Origin: Actinomycetota bacterium
GTDB lineage: Bacteria; Actinomycetota; Nitriliruptoria; Nitriliruptorales; JAHWKO01
Assembly: GCA_019347855.1 (NCBI GenBank)
Contig: JAHWKO010000011.1
Span: 1-37,352 of the forward strand
Reading direction: 5' to 3'
DNA length: 37,352 bases
Shown: positions 23,173-31,005 of the stretch, in pieces
Layout of the letters: every line of letters begins with the position of its first letter
How positions within the stretch are numbered: position 1 is the first letter of the stretch
Notes under the pieces: generated by a model
Told to the model about the DNA's origin: nothing
Databases searched by the model: none
What the model saw: only the letters and a program-made list of their open reading frames with translations
Made by a program: the position numbers and the translations under genes

Positions 23173-24405
23173 GTGGACGCCATCCTGGACCTGTTGCCCG
23201 TCCTCCCGATCCGGGAGGCCTGGGCGGTCGGGCTGATAGTCGTGCTCGCGGCGTTGCGCCCCGTGGGGCGGCTCGGGTGGGCCGCCGCCACCGCGCTGTT
23301 GGCCGCGGGGATCTCGACCATCATCGTGGGTGCGGACGGGTTCTCGGTCCTCGGTCTGCGCCCCCTCTGGGGGTCCGTCGCGCTGCTCGGGTGGCTCGTC
23401 CTCGGCGCGCTCCTGGCGAGCACCGTGATCGCGCCGCCGCTGCGGTGGGAGCCGCGCACCGGCCCCGGCGCGGCCACCGCGCTGATCGCCGGATCGGCGT
23501 TCGTTCACACCGGCATCGCCTGGCACGCCGGTGGCGCGCCGGGCGTCGCGAGTGCCGGTTGGCTCTCGGGCGCGCTCGGACCAGGGGACCTGGACGCGTT
23601 GTCCGCAGGGCCCCTCGGGTGGCCGATCGCCTGGGTCCTGCAGGCGCCGCCGGTGATCACCCCGCGGGGTGGCGGGATCCTGCTCGGACTGGTGGCCGTC
23701 GCCTTGGTCGTCGCGGGAGCGGATCGGCTCGGACGCCGCTGGGGGCACCTCGGGACGGCCCGGTGCACCGCTGCGGCCGTGGCCTGGGCGCCTCCCCTGC
23801 TGCTCTCGCACGCGGCCGCTCCGTGGGCGCTGCTGGCGACAGCTGCGCTGGTCTGGTCCTGGTGGGCCCTGGCGGAGGTCTGGGCCGGCCGCCACCGGTC
23901 CGGCCGGATCGCGTTCGTGTCTGGGGGCCTGCTGGGGGTGGCCGTCGGCATCGCCTTGTGGCCCGTGGTGCTCGCACCGCTGTGGATGCGCCGGTTCGGG
24001 GCGCGGACCGCGGGCTGGTCGATCGTCGGTTTCGGCACCGCGATCCTGGCGGCGGTCGCCGCGATGATCCCCACCCGGATCGGGTTCGCCGACGTCTGGC
24101 AGGCCGGGGTCGTGTCCCGCCTGGAGGTCGCTGTCGCGCCGTGGTGGGTCGCCGCGCTCATCGGACTCGCGGCGCTGCTGCTCCTCGCGATCAGCCGGCC
24201 ACTCTCGCCGACCCGACTGTCCGCGATGACGGCCGCGCTGCTCCTCGCGATCGCCGCCTGGTGGCCGGCCGACGCCGTCGTGGCGGGAGCCGTCCCGGCG
24301 ATCCCGTTCGTGCTGCTGGCGGCCGTCGCCCCGGACAAGCCGGAGGAGCGCTGGCCCCCGGACTCGGAGGTCACGACGACGGGACGTCGGCAGGTCGAGG
24401 TGTGA
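23173..24405 (+). CDS. Polytopic membrane protein of unknown function
   Basis: The 410-residue product has about ten to twelve hydrophobic segments spread over nearly its whole length and a short polar tail (PDKPEERWPPDSEVTTTGRR). I do not recognise a family. The overall layout with WSWWALAEVW and many Trp and Ala resembles membrane glycosyltransferases of the DUF2029 type, but no catalytic Asp pair can be identified, so this is a guess. The GTG at 23173 lies 8 nt after the epimerase stop. Its stop codon TGA overlaps the GTG of moaE (GTGA), so epimerase, this gene and moaE are one operon. Confidence 0.75.
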   Translation: MDAILDLLPVLPIREAWAVGLIVVLAALRPVGRLGWAAATALLAAGISTIIVGADGFSVLGLRPLWGSVALLGWLVLGALLASTVIAPPLRWEPRTGPGAATALIAGSAFVHTGIAWHAGGAPGVASAGWLSGALGPGDLDALSAGPLGWPIAWVLQAPPVITPRGGGILLGLVAVALVVAGADRLGRRWGHLGTARCTAAAVAWAPPLLLSHAAAPWALLATAALVWSWWALAEVWAGRHRSGRIAFVSGGLLGVAVGIALWPVVLAPLWMRRFGARTAGWSIVGFGTAILAAVAAMIPTRIGFADVWQAGVVSRLEVAVAPWWVAALIGLAALLLLAISRPLSPTRLSAMTAALLLAIAAWWPADAVVAGAVPAIPFVLLAAVAPDKPEERWPPDSEVTTTGRRQVEV

Positions 24406-24854
24406 CCGCCCCGCCCCGCGCCGACCCGCGGGTGACGGTCGTTCTCGACCGGGAAGCCCTCGACATCGCCGCCGCCGCCGAGGCGGTGTCCCACCCGCAG
24501 TGCGGCGGCATCGGCGTGTTCCTCGGCGTCGTGCGCGACCACCACGCGGGCGAGGCCGTGGACTCCCTCGACTACGAGGCGTGGGAGGACCGCGCCGTGT
24601 CCGAGATGCGGGCCGTGGGCGAGGGGGTGGTCGAACGGTTCCCCGGGGTCCGGGCGGTGCACCTGGCCCACCGGCTCGGGCACCTCGAGATCGGGGAGCC
24701 ATCCGTGATCGTCGCCGCGTCCGCCCCGCACCGCGCCGAGGCGCTCGACGCCTGCCGAGCCCTGATCGACGACCTGAAGGCCTCGGTGCCCATCTGGAAG
24801 CACGAGCACCTGGCCGACGGCACCACCCGCTGGCCCGGTTCCCCCGGACCGTGA
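24402..24854 (+). CDS. moaE: Molybdopterin synthase catalytic subunit MoaE
   Basis: The 150-residue protein transfers sulfur from MoaD thiocarboxylate to precursor Z to make molybdopterin. The family motifs GGIGVFLGVVRDHHAG, LDYEAWEDRAVSEM, HRLGHLEIGEPSVIVAASAP and VPIWKHEHLADG are all present; K133 in PIWKHE is the conserved active-site lysine. The GTG at 24402 overlaps the upstream stop in GTGA with a GAGG just before it. No moaD, moaA, moaC or molybdoenzyme gene is in the window, so partners lie elsewhere. Confidence 0.93.
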   Translation: MTAPPRADPRVTVVLDREALDIAAAAEAVSHPQCGGIGVFLGVVRDHHAGEAVDSLDYEAWEDRAVSEMRAVGEGVVERFPGVRAVHLAHRLGHLEIGEPSVIVAASAPHRAEALDACRALIDDLKASVPIWKHEHLADGTTRWPGSPGP

Positions 24855-24896
24855 GACGGGCGCGCCAGGGAGGTTTCGGGAGCGGACCGTGATCCC

Positions 24897-24918
24897 GGTC
24901 TAACGGGCAGTTAGGACC
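24897..24918 (+). terminator. Hairpin after moaE
   Basis: GGTCTAAC and GTTAGGACC pair with one bulged G around a 5-nt loop, 42 nt after the moaE stop. No T-run. It lies just upstream of a strong promoter, as expected for a transcript end. Confidence 0.45.
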
Positions 24919-24941
24919 GTTCTCGCGGGTCACCGTCGCGG

Positions 24942-24970
24942 TTGTCGTGGTGGCTCCACCTCACTAGTTT
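24942..24970 (+). promoter_or_regulatory. Sigma-A type promoter of the small membrane protein gene
   Basis: TTGTCG (24942-24947) and TAGTTT (24965-24970) are exactly 17 nt apart. The leader to the GTG at 25013 would be about 35 nt. This is one of the three best promoter matches in the window. Confidence 0.65.
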
Positions 24971-25012
24971 CGCTCCCGACCGGACGTCTTCCCCAGCCGC
25001 CTCGGAGTCGCC

Positions 25013-25210
25013 GTGGTGTACCTCCTGATCCCCGTCATGCTCGTCGTCTCGTTCGCCCTCGCGTGGATGTGGTGGTCCGGCCGGCTCGACCGCAACCCGG
25101 TCTCGTCGGTGGACGGCTGGCACCGTGCCCTCGATGCGATGCAACCTTCGCTCAACGATCGTGCTCCGACGGTCGACAAGGAGGACGGCACCACCACCTC
25201 GGTGCACTGA
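25013..25210 (+). CDS. Small single-span membrane protein
   Basis: The 65-residue protein has an N-terminal membrane helix, VYLLIPVMLVVSFALAWMWW, followed by a basic turn (SGRLDR) that suggests the tail is cytoplasmic. The tail contains NPVSSVDGWHRALDAMQP, a motif that looks conserved in small actinobacterial membrane proteins, though I cannot name the family. GGAG lies 5 nt before the first of two consecutive GTG codons, and a strong promoter is 43 nt upstream. These signals support a real gene despite its size. The subtilase gene follows 56 nt later. Confidence 0.75.
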   Translation: MVYLLIPVMLVVSFALAWMWWSGRLDRNPVSSVDGWHRALDAMQPSLNDRAPTVDKEDGTTTSVH

Positions 25211-25266
25211 TCCTCCCAGCTCTTCGCGCGTACCATCGCGGACCGCACGATCGACAGGCCCTGCCC

Positions 25267-26595
25267 GTGACCCGCCGCGCCACGACCCTCGTGGTCGCTC
25301 TCGCCGCCCTGATGCTGATCGCTGCGGCCGCGCCGGACGATCCCTACTACCCGCAGCAGTGGAACCTCGAGAAGGTCCGGGCAGCCGAGGCGTGGACCGT
25401 CACGGAGGGCCAGGGCATCGTCGTCGCCGTGATCGACAGCGGCGTCGACCTCTCGCACCCGGACCTGGCGTCCGCGATCGCCCGGCGACCCGACGGATCC
25501 GTGCTCGGGCGCGACCTCGTCGATGATGACGACGACCCGACCGACGAGCACGGCCACGGGACGATGGTCGCGGGCCTCGTGGCGGCCCGGACCGGCAACG
25601 GCACCGGCGTCGCATCCCTCGCTCCCCGCGCCAGCATCATGCCGGTCCGGGTCCTGGACGAGGACGCGACCGGCACGAGTCAGAACGTCGACGAGGCGAT
25701 CCGCTGGGCGGCCGACAACGGCGCCGACGTGATCAACCTGTCGCTCGAGGTCGCCGACGAGGAGGGTGGCTCGGACCCGACGTTGCCGATCGGCGGCTCC
25801 GACGACACCGACGACGCGGTGCGCTACGCCTGGGAGCGCGGCGTCGCGGTCGTCGCGGCCGCCGGCAACGACAGCGCCGCGTTCACCGACTACTCCTCGG
25901 ACACCCCCGTCCTGATCGTCGGGGCCACGAACCGTGACGACGCCCGGGCCGGGTTCTCCGACACGGGGCGCCGCGACGCGGTCATGGCCCCGGGGATGCA
26001 CATCGTGAGCACCTGGTGCGATCCGTGCGGGCAGGACGCCCGGCACGCCATCGGCATGTCCGAGGGCACCTCGTACGCCGCCCCGCAGGTGAGCGCGCTC
26101 GTGGCGCTGCTCCGCGCGACCGGGATGAGCAGCGAGCAGGCCGTGCGCCGCATCCGCGACACCGCGGTCGACGTCGGCGCGCCCGGACCCGACCAGGACA
26201 CCGGACAGGGCAGGATCGATGCCGCCGCCGCGCTGGGTGTGGACACGACGGGGAGCCCGAGCGAGAACCCTGACGGGACGCCACCTCCGTCAAGTGAGCC
26301 GTCCCCGGACCAGCAGGCCGCCGGTAGCGATCCTCCCTCGACCCCGAGCGAGCCGACCCCCAGTGACCTCCCCACGCCCTCCGTGGCGCCGTCGACGCCC
26401 GGGCCCGACACATCGGAACCGGACGTGCCGAGCCCGCGCGCGTCCGACGGCTCCGAGCCGCCGCTGGCAGATGCCGGGGGAAGCGGGGGCGACCCCGTCG
26501 CGGCGTGGTCCGCCGTGGCCGGAGCGATGATCATCGCGAACCTCGGCGGCCTGCTGTGGGTGGCTCGACCGCGGACCTCGGACGTCCATCCGTAA
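25267..26595 (+). CDS. Subtilisin-family (S8) serine protease, membrane-anchored, mycosin-like architecture
   Basis: The 442-residue product has a signal peptide (MTRRATTLVVALAALMLIAA), then a subtilase domain: VVAVIDSGVDLSHPDL (D57), HGHGTMVAG (H97), VVAAAGNDS with the oxyanion Asn, and GTSYAAPQ (S269). A Pro/Ser/Thr-rich spacer of about 95 residues follows, then a C-terminal membrane helix (AVAGAMIIANLGGLLWVARP) with a short basic tail. This is the mycosin layout, but no type VII secretion genes are in the window, so a mycosin role is only suggested. WCDPCG may form a disulfide. The GTG at 25267 is preceded by a TACCAT (25231-25236). Longer frames lack a signal peptide at their start. Confidence 0.9.
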   Translation: MTRRATTLVVALAALMLIAAAAPDDPYYPQQWNLEKVRAAEAWTVTEGQGIVVAVIDSGVDLSHPDLASAIARRPDGSVLGRDLVDDDDDPTDEHGHGTMVAGLVAARTGNGTGVASLAPRASIMPVRVLDEDATGTSQNVDEAIRWAADNGADVINLSLEVADEEGGSDPTLPIGGSDDTDDAVRYAWERGVAVVAAAGNDSAAFTDYSSDTPVLIVGATNRDDARAGFSDTGRRDAVMAPGMHIVSTWCDPCGQDARHAIGMSEGTSYAAPQVSALVALLRATGMSSEQAVRRIRDTAVDVGAPGPDQDTGQGRIDAAAALGVDTTGSPSENPDGTPPPSSEPSPDQQAAGSDPPSTPSEPTPSDLPTPSVAPSTPGPDTSEPDVPSPRASDGSEPPLADAGGSGGDPVAAWSAVAGAMIIANLGGLLWVARPRTSDVHP

Positions 26596-26666
26596 AGTCC
26601 GTCGGCCCTTGTGCCGAGACACCCGGGGACAGGGGCGGCTACGCGCCCAGCTGGGAGGAGTCCGCG

Positions 26667-27068
26667 ATGGGTCATCTGGTTCGGTACCGCTCGCCCGAGG
26701 GCGAGGAGCGCTACGACGACGTCGATGACCTCGACGCTGCCGTCCAGCGGGTCGAGCAGCTGCACAACGAGGACGGCATCTCGAACGTCCGCGTCTACCG
26801 CCAGGTGCCGCTCGAGTTCCGCACCTACGTGCGCGTCGCCGTGGCCGGTGAGGACACCCCCGCGCGCGGCAGCACATCCCCCGAGGCTCCGTCGGGTTCG
26901 TCGGCGTCGCCGCCGTCGGGTGCCGCGGTGATCTCGCCTGCGCCCGCGAGCAGCGATCAGAACGAGACGCCGTCCGAGCACTCCGGCCAGGCCGTGCAGG
27001 CCGACACCGAGCTACCGGCCGCCGAGAACCGCCGGGTGTCGCTGTTCAACCGGGGCCAGGGCTCCTAG
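26667..27068 (+). CDS. Small conserved-looking protein of unknown function
   Basis: The 133-residue product has an ordered N-terminus, MGHLVRYRSPEGEERYDDVD then DLDAAVQRVEQLHNEDGISN and VRVYRQVPLEFRTYVRVAV, that predicts a small alpha/beta domain. The second half is Ser/Pro/Ala-rich and probably disordered, ending in NRRVSLFNRGQGS. An excellent GGGAGGAG site lies 6 nt before the ATG. I do not recognise the family. It sits between the subtilase and the PDZ-Lon protease genes. A TAAAGT at 26593-26598 overlapping the subtilase stop may be its -10. Confidence 0.8.
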   Translation: MGHLVRYRSPEGEERYDDVDDLDAAVQRVEQLHNEDGISNVRVYRQVPLEFRTYVRVAVAGEDTPARGSTSPEAPSGSSASPPSGAAVISPAPASSDQNETPSEHSGQAVQADTELPAAENRRVSLFNRGQGS

Positions 27069-27085
27069 CGCACGTTCGTCGCCCG

Positions 27086-27103
27086 GGGGCCGTGTCGGAC
27101 CCC
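27086..27103 (+). terminator. Weak hairpin between the small protein gene and the PDZ-Lon gene
   Basis: GGGGCCG and CGG-A-CCCC can pair around TGT with one bulged A. There is no T-run. A TAGCGT at 27109-27114 right after it could be the -10 of the next gene. Confidence 0.3.
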
Positions 27104-27142
27104 TGAGGTAGCGTTCCAGCGCTCCGTCAGACGGGTGCGCGT

Positions 27143-28210
27143 ATGCGCCGACTACTGGTCATCCTGCTCGCCGTCGCGGCGATCGGACTGATCGGCCGTG
27201 ATGTCGTGCCGTGCGGGGCGTTGCCGGTGCAACCGCGCTGTTACGTGGCGCTGTACCCAGGTCCGACCGAGGACATCCTGCGCACGATCCAGGTGCCGGC
27301 CGAGAAGACCTACGCATCCAGTGGGGAGTTCCTGCTGACCACGGTCGCGGTCGACGCCGAGCTCGATCCGGTCGAGTGGCTGCGCACGGCCGTGTCGCGT
27401 CGCGTCCGTCAGGTACCGCGCGACGTGCTCTACCCGACAGGGACCAGCGAGGATGTCGTCCGCCGCCAGAACATCGCGCAGATGGACGAGTCCCAGCTCC
27501 TCGCGGCAGGTGCGGCCCTCCGCCACCTCGGGTACGAGGTCGATCTTCAGTCGCAGGGCGCCGAGGTCGTCGACGTCGACCCGGAGCTGCCCGCGGGGCG
27601 GACGCTCACGCGGGGCGACGTCATCGTCGTGATCGCCGGCGAGCCGGTCACCGACGCCGTGGCTGCGGTCGACGCGGTGCGTGCCCTGCCTCCTGACGAG
27701 GAGGTGATGGTGAAGATCCTCCGGGACGGGGAGCGGTTGGAGGTACCCCTGGCCCCCGCCCGCGACCCCGACGGGTCCGGGGACACGATCCTCGGGGCGG
27801 TCGTTCGTGACCACGTGGTGCTGCCGGTGGACGTACGGCTCGACGCGGGCCAGATCGGGGGGCCGTCCGCCGGCCTGATGTTCGCCCTCGCCGTCGTCGA
27901 CGTGCTGGGGTCCGACGACCTCACGGGCGGCCGGGTGATCGCCGGGACGGGGACGATCGATCTCGACGGGAACATCGGCGCGATCGGGGGCATCCGCCAG
28001 AAGATCCTCGGCGCACTCGAGCGCGAGGGAGCCCGGGCGGCGGACGTCTTCCTGGTCCCCGCGGACAACCTCGACGAGGCCAGAGGCGCGCCCGTCGCCA
28101 GCAGGGTGCTGCTCGTCCCCGTTGCGACGCTGTCCGATGCACTGGCTGCGCTCGACGACCTCCGGACCGGCGAGGAACCGCGGGACGCCGTCGCGTTGGG
28201 GAGTGGCTGA
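27143..28210 (+). CDS. YlbL-like PDZ domain and Lon-type serine protease, membrane-anchored
   Basis: The 355-residue protein has an N-terminal membrane anchor (RRLLVILLAVAAIGLIGRDV), a PDZ-like domain around residues 140-215 (LTRGDVIVVIAGEPVTDAVA) and a Lon protease domain at about 215-340. The catalytic Ser242 lies in GGPSAGLMFAL and Lys287 in GAIGGIRQKILGAL, the Ser-Lys dyad. The same architecture is seen in M. tuberculosis Rv3194c and Bacillus YlbL. Substrate unknown. In many Actinobacteria the UPF0182 gene is the immediate neighbour; here three genes lie between. The ATG at 27143 has GGGTG upstream. Confidence 0.9.
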   Translation: MRRLLVILLAVAAIGLIGRDVVPCGALPVQPRCYVALYPGPTEDILRTIQVPAEKTYASSGEFLLTTVAVDAELDPVEWLRTAVSRRVRQVPRDVLYPTGTSEDVVRRQNIAQMDESQLLAAGAALRHLGYEVDLQSQGAEVVDVDPELPAGRTLTRGDVIVVIAGEPVTDAVAAVDAVRALPPDEEVMVKILRDGERLEVPLAPARDPDGSGDTILGAVVRDHVVLPVDVRLDAGQIGGPSAGLMFALAVVDVLGSDDLTGGRVIAGTGTIDLDGNIGAIGGIRQKILGALEREGARAADVFLVPADNLDEARGAPVASRVLLVPVATLSDALAALDDLRTGEEPRDAVALGSG

Positions 28211-28263
28211 AGCCACGGCGTCCCGGTCGGACGGTCAAGGGCGCGGTCTGGGGGGTCGATACC

Positions 28264-28311
28264 CGAGCATGACCCTTCCTCGGACCGGGGGCGCACGAGC
28301 ATGCCCTTCCT
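28264..28311 (+). promoter_or_regulatory. Direct repeat upstream of the histidine kinase gene
   Basis: CGAGCATGACCCTTCCT (28264-28280) recurs as CGAGCATGCCCTTCCT (28296-28311), one base shorter. The copies start 32 bp apart, close to three helix turns. The second copy runs into the -10-like element, so a bound regulator would touch the promoter. Confidence 0.5.
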
Positions 28312-28316
28312 AGACT
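28311..28316 (+). promoter_or_regulatory. -10-like TAGACT, probable leaderless start of the kinase gene
   Basis: TAGACT ends 7 nt before the ATG at 28324, and no ribosome binding site is present, so the transcript would begin at about the ATG. No -35 consensus is seen; the direct repeat lies in its place, which suggests activator dependence. Confidence 0.45.
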
Positions 28317-28323
28317 CCCTGAG

Positions 28324-31005
28324 ATGACCGCCGGCGTCCCGATCCCGCTGCACGTGGCGGTGCACGTCCTCGGGCTGACCGTCGCGGCCGGCCTCGCTGT
28401 CTACGGCGTGGTCAGGCGCGACGACGCCGGCCCGGGGTGGATCAGCCTGGTGTTCGGGGCGCTCCTGCTCGCGGGGAGCCACGTGATCGCCGGGGCGCTC
28501 GTGGCGCCCGAGCTCGCGTGGCCCCTGTACCTGCGTGCCGCCGGGTACGCCGCACTGGCCGTCGGGTCGGCCGGGCGCCTCCTGGGATCGTCCACCACTG
28601 CCGTGGTGGTCGCAGCCGCCCCGCCGGGCGCGTACCTCACGGCCGCGATCGCCGGGGCCGCCGCTGCCGTCGCCTCGTTCCGTGGGGTGCTCGGTCGTAC
28701 CGGCGGCACGTTCGTGCTCGCGGTGGGCATCGGGCTGTGGGCGTCAGCGGACCTGGCGATGCGTGGTCCCACCACCCTGGCGGCCGTGCTCTCGCTGGTC
28801 GGGAGCGCGACGGTCGGCTCGTGGTTGCTCTGGCGGGCGCGGGCGAGCCTGCTGACGCGGACGGCCGCATCGTTCCTGGTGCTGATCCTCCTGCTCGTCG
28901 TGGGGCTCGCCGCGGTCGGCGGGGCGGTCTTCGGGGCGGACTTGCAGGAGGACGCCCTCGACCAGCTCGCCGCGGCCGCGCAGGGGCGGGCCGAGGAGAT
29001 CGGGCAGGGGTGGACCGACGAGACGCTGACGATCGCCCAGCTGTTCGCGACCGATCAGGTCGCGGCCCGGGTGGAGGAGGACGATCCCGGTCGGCTGCAG
29101 AACATCGCCCGGCTGGTCGCGTCGCTGCCCGACGTGGACGTCGCGCTCCTCGTCGGCGAGGGGCGACAGGTCCTGGCCTCGTACGACTGGGGCGTGCGTG
29201 ACGTGGGAGTCCTCCCGACCGACGTCGCGACCGCGGTGGCCGGGGACGAGCTCGTAGCCGAGGCGCTGCGTGGCACCGGTGCGAGCGGGATCGTGGCGGT
29301 CGGAAGCACGGAACTCCTGGCGATGGGGGCGACCCCGATCGTCCCTGAGGTCGACGGTCAGCCCCGACAGGACCTGGCCCGGTCCGTGCTCGTCGTTGGA
29401 CTCCGCGCCACCGATCCGCGCTACCTCGAGGACGTGTCCACGACCGCCGGGGCCGCCGTCACGGTCGTGGTCGGTGGCGCACCGGCCGCGTCGACCCTCG
29501 AGGCCGACGCGGCCCAGGACGTCGCGGGGGCGATCGCGGCAGGGGAGCGCCGCGGGACGGTCGAGATCGGCGGGACCTCGAGCTTCCTCGCGGCGAGCCC
29601 GCTCGAGGCACAGGGCACACCCGTCGCCTGGGTCGTGCTCAGCGAAGCGGCCGGCTCGATCGCCGACGCCGAACGCGACTTCGCGCGCACCTTGTTCGCG
29701 GTGGCGATGGTCGGCCTCACGATCGCCGCGCTGCTCGCCGCCGCCACCGCCGCTCGGACCACGCGCCCCGTCCGCCGGCTCACCCGTGCCGCGGAGCGGA
29801 TCGCCGCCGGCGAGCGCGACGTCCGGACCGGGATCGACCGTGACGACGAGGTCGGTCGGCTCGCGCGTTCGTTCGACGAGATGACCGGGGCGCTCACGGA
29901 CCGCGAACGCGAGCTCCAGCAGGCCGCCGCGACCGAGGCCGCGCTGCGGGGTCGGCTGGAGGTGCTGACCGCCTCGATGGGAGAGGGGCTCTTAGCCACG
30001 GACACCGACGGGCGCGTCCAGACGGTGAACCCCGCGGCCGAGGAGCTCCTCGGCGTCACCTCCGATCGGGTGGAGGGTCAGCCGATCGAGGACGTGCTGA
30101 TCGGCGTGGACGCGGCCGGGGTGTCGATCCTCGAGGCCTTGGGCCACCAGGATGCCGGTGACGTGAGGTCCGTCCGGTCGGCGATCGATCGTCAGGGGCG
30201 TCTCGTGCCCGTGGCTGCGACCGCCGCGCCGATGCGTGCCGAGGACGGGACCCACCTCGGGCGTGTGTACGTCCTGCGGGACATCACCGGCGAGGTCGAG
30301 GTCGAGCGCATGAAGACCGAGTTCCTCGCGAACATCTCGCACGAGCTGCGCACCCCGCTGACCCCGATCCGGGGGTACGCGGAGGTGATGCGCCGCCGCA
30401 CCATCCCGCCCGAGAAGATCTCCGAGTTCGGCCAGAACATCGTCGAGTCCACGAACCGGCTCGAGCGGATCGTCTCCATGCTCGTGGACTTCGCGGCCTT
30501 GGAGGCTGGCCGGTTGCGTGTTCGCCGCGAACCGACCGCCCTGTCGCCCGTCGTCGACGAGGTCCTGTACGCCTGGCGCGAGCGGTTCCCGGACCGCCGG
30601 TTCTCCCGTTACCTCGAACGCGACCTCCCCGACGTCCTGGTCGATCCGCGCCTGCTCGGCCGGGTGCTCGAAGAGGTGATCGACAACGCGGTCAAGTTCT
30701 CCGACGAACCGGTTCGGCTCCTGGCGTCCTCGGACGACCGCACGGACCGCGTCCGGTTGACCGTCAGGGATGAGGGGATGGGGATCCCCGAGGACGAGCT
30801 GGAGATGATCACGCGCGACTTCCACCAGGCGGACGGCAGTGCCACGCGCAAGTACGGTGGTCTCGGACTCGGACTGTCCCTGGTCTACCGGATCGCCGAA
30901 CGCTTCGGCGCGGAGGTGGAGATCGCCTCCACGCAGGGCGAGGGGACCGAGGTCCACCTGCTGCTCCCGGTCGCGGACGACCGGTACGACGAGGAGGTGT
31001 CCTGA
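28324..31005 (+). CDS. Large membrane sensor histidine kinase (7TM-like N-terminus, extracellular sensor, HAMP, PAS, HisKA, HATPase)
   Basis: The 893-residue protein begins with about six membrane helices (residues 5-180), a seventh (LVLILLLVVGLAAVGGAVFG), an extracellular sensor of about 250 residues, and another helix near residue 455-475. HAMP (about 475-530) is followed by PAS (about 545-660, MGEGLLATDTDGRVQTVNPA). HisKA carries the phosphorylated H673 in NISHELRTPLTPIRGYAEVM. The ATPase domain has EVIDNAVKF, DEGMGIP and GGLGLGLSLVYRI. No response regulator gene is in the window, so its partner is elsewhere. The N-terminal helices add a second possible sensing module. Its stop overlaps the FecR-like start (TGATG). 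Confidence 0.9.
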   Translation: MTAGVPIPLHVAVHVLGLTVAAGLAVYGVVRRDDAGPGWISLVFGALLLAGSHVIAGALVAPELAWPLYLRAAGYAALAVGSAGRLLGSSTTAVVVAAAPPGAYLTAAIAGAAAAVASFRGVLGRTGGTFVLAVGIGLWASADLAMRGPTTLAAVLSLVGSATVGSWLLWRARASLLTRTAASFLVLILLLVVGLAAVGGAVFGADLQEDALDQLAAAAQGRAEEIGQGWTDETLTIAQLFATDQVAARVEEDDPGRLQNIARLVASLPDVDVALLVGEGRQVLASYDWGVRDVGVLPTDVATAVAGDELVAEALRGTGASGIVAVGSTELLAMGATPIVPEVDGQPRQDLARSVLVVGLRATDPRYLEDVSTTAGAAVTVVVGGAPAASTLEADAAQDVAGAIAAGERRGTVEIGGTSSFLAASPLEAQGTPVAWVVLSEAAGSIADAERDFARTLFAVAMVGLTIAALLAAATAARTTRPVRRLTRAAERIAAGERDVRTGIDRDDEVGRLARSFDEMTGALTDRERELQQAAATEAALRGRLEVLTASMGEGLLATDTDGRVQTVNPAAEELLGVTSDRVEGQPIEDVLIGVDAAGVSILEALGHQDAGDVRSVRSAIDRQGRLVPVAATAAPMRAEDGTHLGRVYVLRDITGEVEVERMKTEFLANISHELRTPLTPIRGYAEVMRRRTIPPEKISEFGQNIVESTNRLERIVSMLVDFAALEAGRLRVRREPTALSPVVDEVLYAWRERFPDRRFSRYLERDLPDVLVDPRLLGRVLEEVIDNAVKFSDEPVRLLASSDDRTDRVRLTVRDEGMGIPEDELEMITRDFHQADGSATRKYGGLGLGLSLVYRIAERFGAEVEIASTQGEGTEVHLLLPVADDRYDEEVS

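Noticed and set aside
22950..24809. Several long minus-strand frames opposite the epimerase, membrane protein and moaE genes
   Set aside because: They are Arg/Pro/Gly-rich antisense shadows without start signals. The plus-strand products have clear motifs or membrane segments.
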